From Eubacterium sp. (GTDB taxonomy: Bacteria; Bacillota; Clostridia; Lachnospirales; CAG-274): 6,363 nt of DNA. The position numbers were made by a program, and so were the translations under genes. The DNA lies in the NCBI GenBank assembly GCA_020859645.1, contig JAJBVU010000149.1:1-6363 (forward strand). Direction: 5' to 3'. The first letter of the stretch is position 1, and each line of letters opens with the position of its first letter. Positions 6,247 through 6,363 of this stretch are shown piece by piece. The notes below the pieces were generated by a model. The model did not search any database and was not told where the DNA came from. It saw only the letters and a program-made list of their open reading frames with translations.

Positions 6247-6363
6247 TCATTTTCCTCCACCCTTAGTTGACTTTGCCTTTTTGGGAAAATGTAAACTTAG
6301 TTTTTTGGAAACAGCTATAACTGCATCTTTTTCTTTTGTATCTTTCTTGAACTTGGGAATAAA
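6247..6363 (-). CDS. C-terminal end of an unidentified gene upstream of pglZ (partial)
   Basis: The - strand frame is open from the window edge to a TGA at 6249-6247, giving 38 residues with a very basic tail (LSLHFPKKAKSTKGGGK at the end). Its stop overlaps the ATG at 6250 (ATGA), or lies 2 bases before the preferred pglZ start, so it reads as the preceding gene of the same operon. In type I BREX the expected neighbour is pglX, but this Lys-rich tail does not resemble the PglX C-termini I remember. It may be the end of an extra gene inserted between pglX and pglZ. The fragment is too short to name. That it is coding rests on the open frame, the clean junction and the operon context. Confidence 0.55.
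   Translation of the reverse strand, partial: FIPKFKKDTKEKDAVIAVSKKLSLHFPKKAKSTKGGGK
6254..6258 (-). promoter_or_regulatory. Ribosome binding site of pglZ, deciding between two ATGs
   Basis: GGAGG on the - strand. Its spacing is 3 bases to the ATG at 6250 and 9 bases to the ATG at 6244; the second is within the normal range. It sits inside the last codons of the upstream gene (encoding GGGK), which fits translational coupling. Confidence 0.65.

Overview
The window looks like part of a defence or accessory island from a low-GC Gram-positive bacterium, most likely of the class Clostridia. The ribosome binding sites are strong GGAGG types, the protein families are typical of Firmicutes, and one region is very AT-rich. 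No phylogenetic marker is present, so this assignment is an inference.

Left part (1-1484, + strand): three tightly packed genes. The first is the 3' part of a DUF4417-family gene, cut by the left edge. Its stop codon overlaps, by ATGA, the start of a 162-residue basic protein that resembles a polymorphic-toxin C-terminal domain (RWHTHTPGAP motif, ending in LDNGHWKV). That gene overlaps by 20 bases a 126-residue acidic protein with no recognised domain, which is in the position and has the character of a cognate immunity protein. A hairpin followed by a T-run (about 1506-1541) ends this operon.

Right part (1545-6363, - strand): the 3' end of a type I BREX phage-defence operon. pglZ (alkaline-phosphatase superfamily, type A) is followed by brxL (AAA+ ATPase with a Lon-protease-like C-terminal domain). 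They are separated by 110 bases holding a 19-base palindrome and copies of TTCCGGAT at exact 20-base intervals on a 10-base grid. Upstream of pglZ, the last 38 codons of another gene run off the right edge. That tail does not look like a PglX C-terminus as I know it, so something may lie between pglX and pglZ.

The two blocks converge on the terminator region. BREX blocks phage replication without cutting its own methylated DNA; PglZ and BrxL are two of its six usual type I components (BrxA, BrxB, BrxC, PglX, PglZ, BrxL). The toxin/immunity cassette is a separate transcription unit and, judging by its visibly higher AT content, probably has a different history. The least-explained items are the DUF4417-toxin-immunity cassette and the phased repeat in front of brxL.
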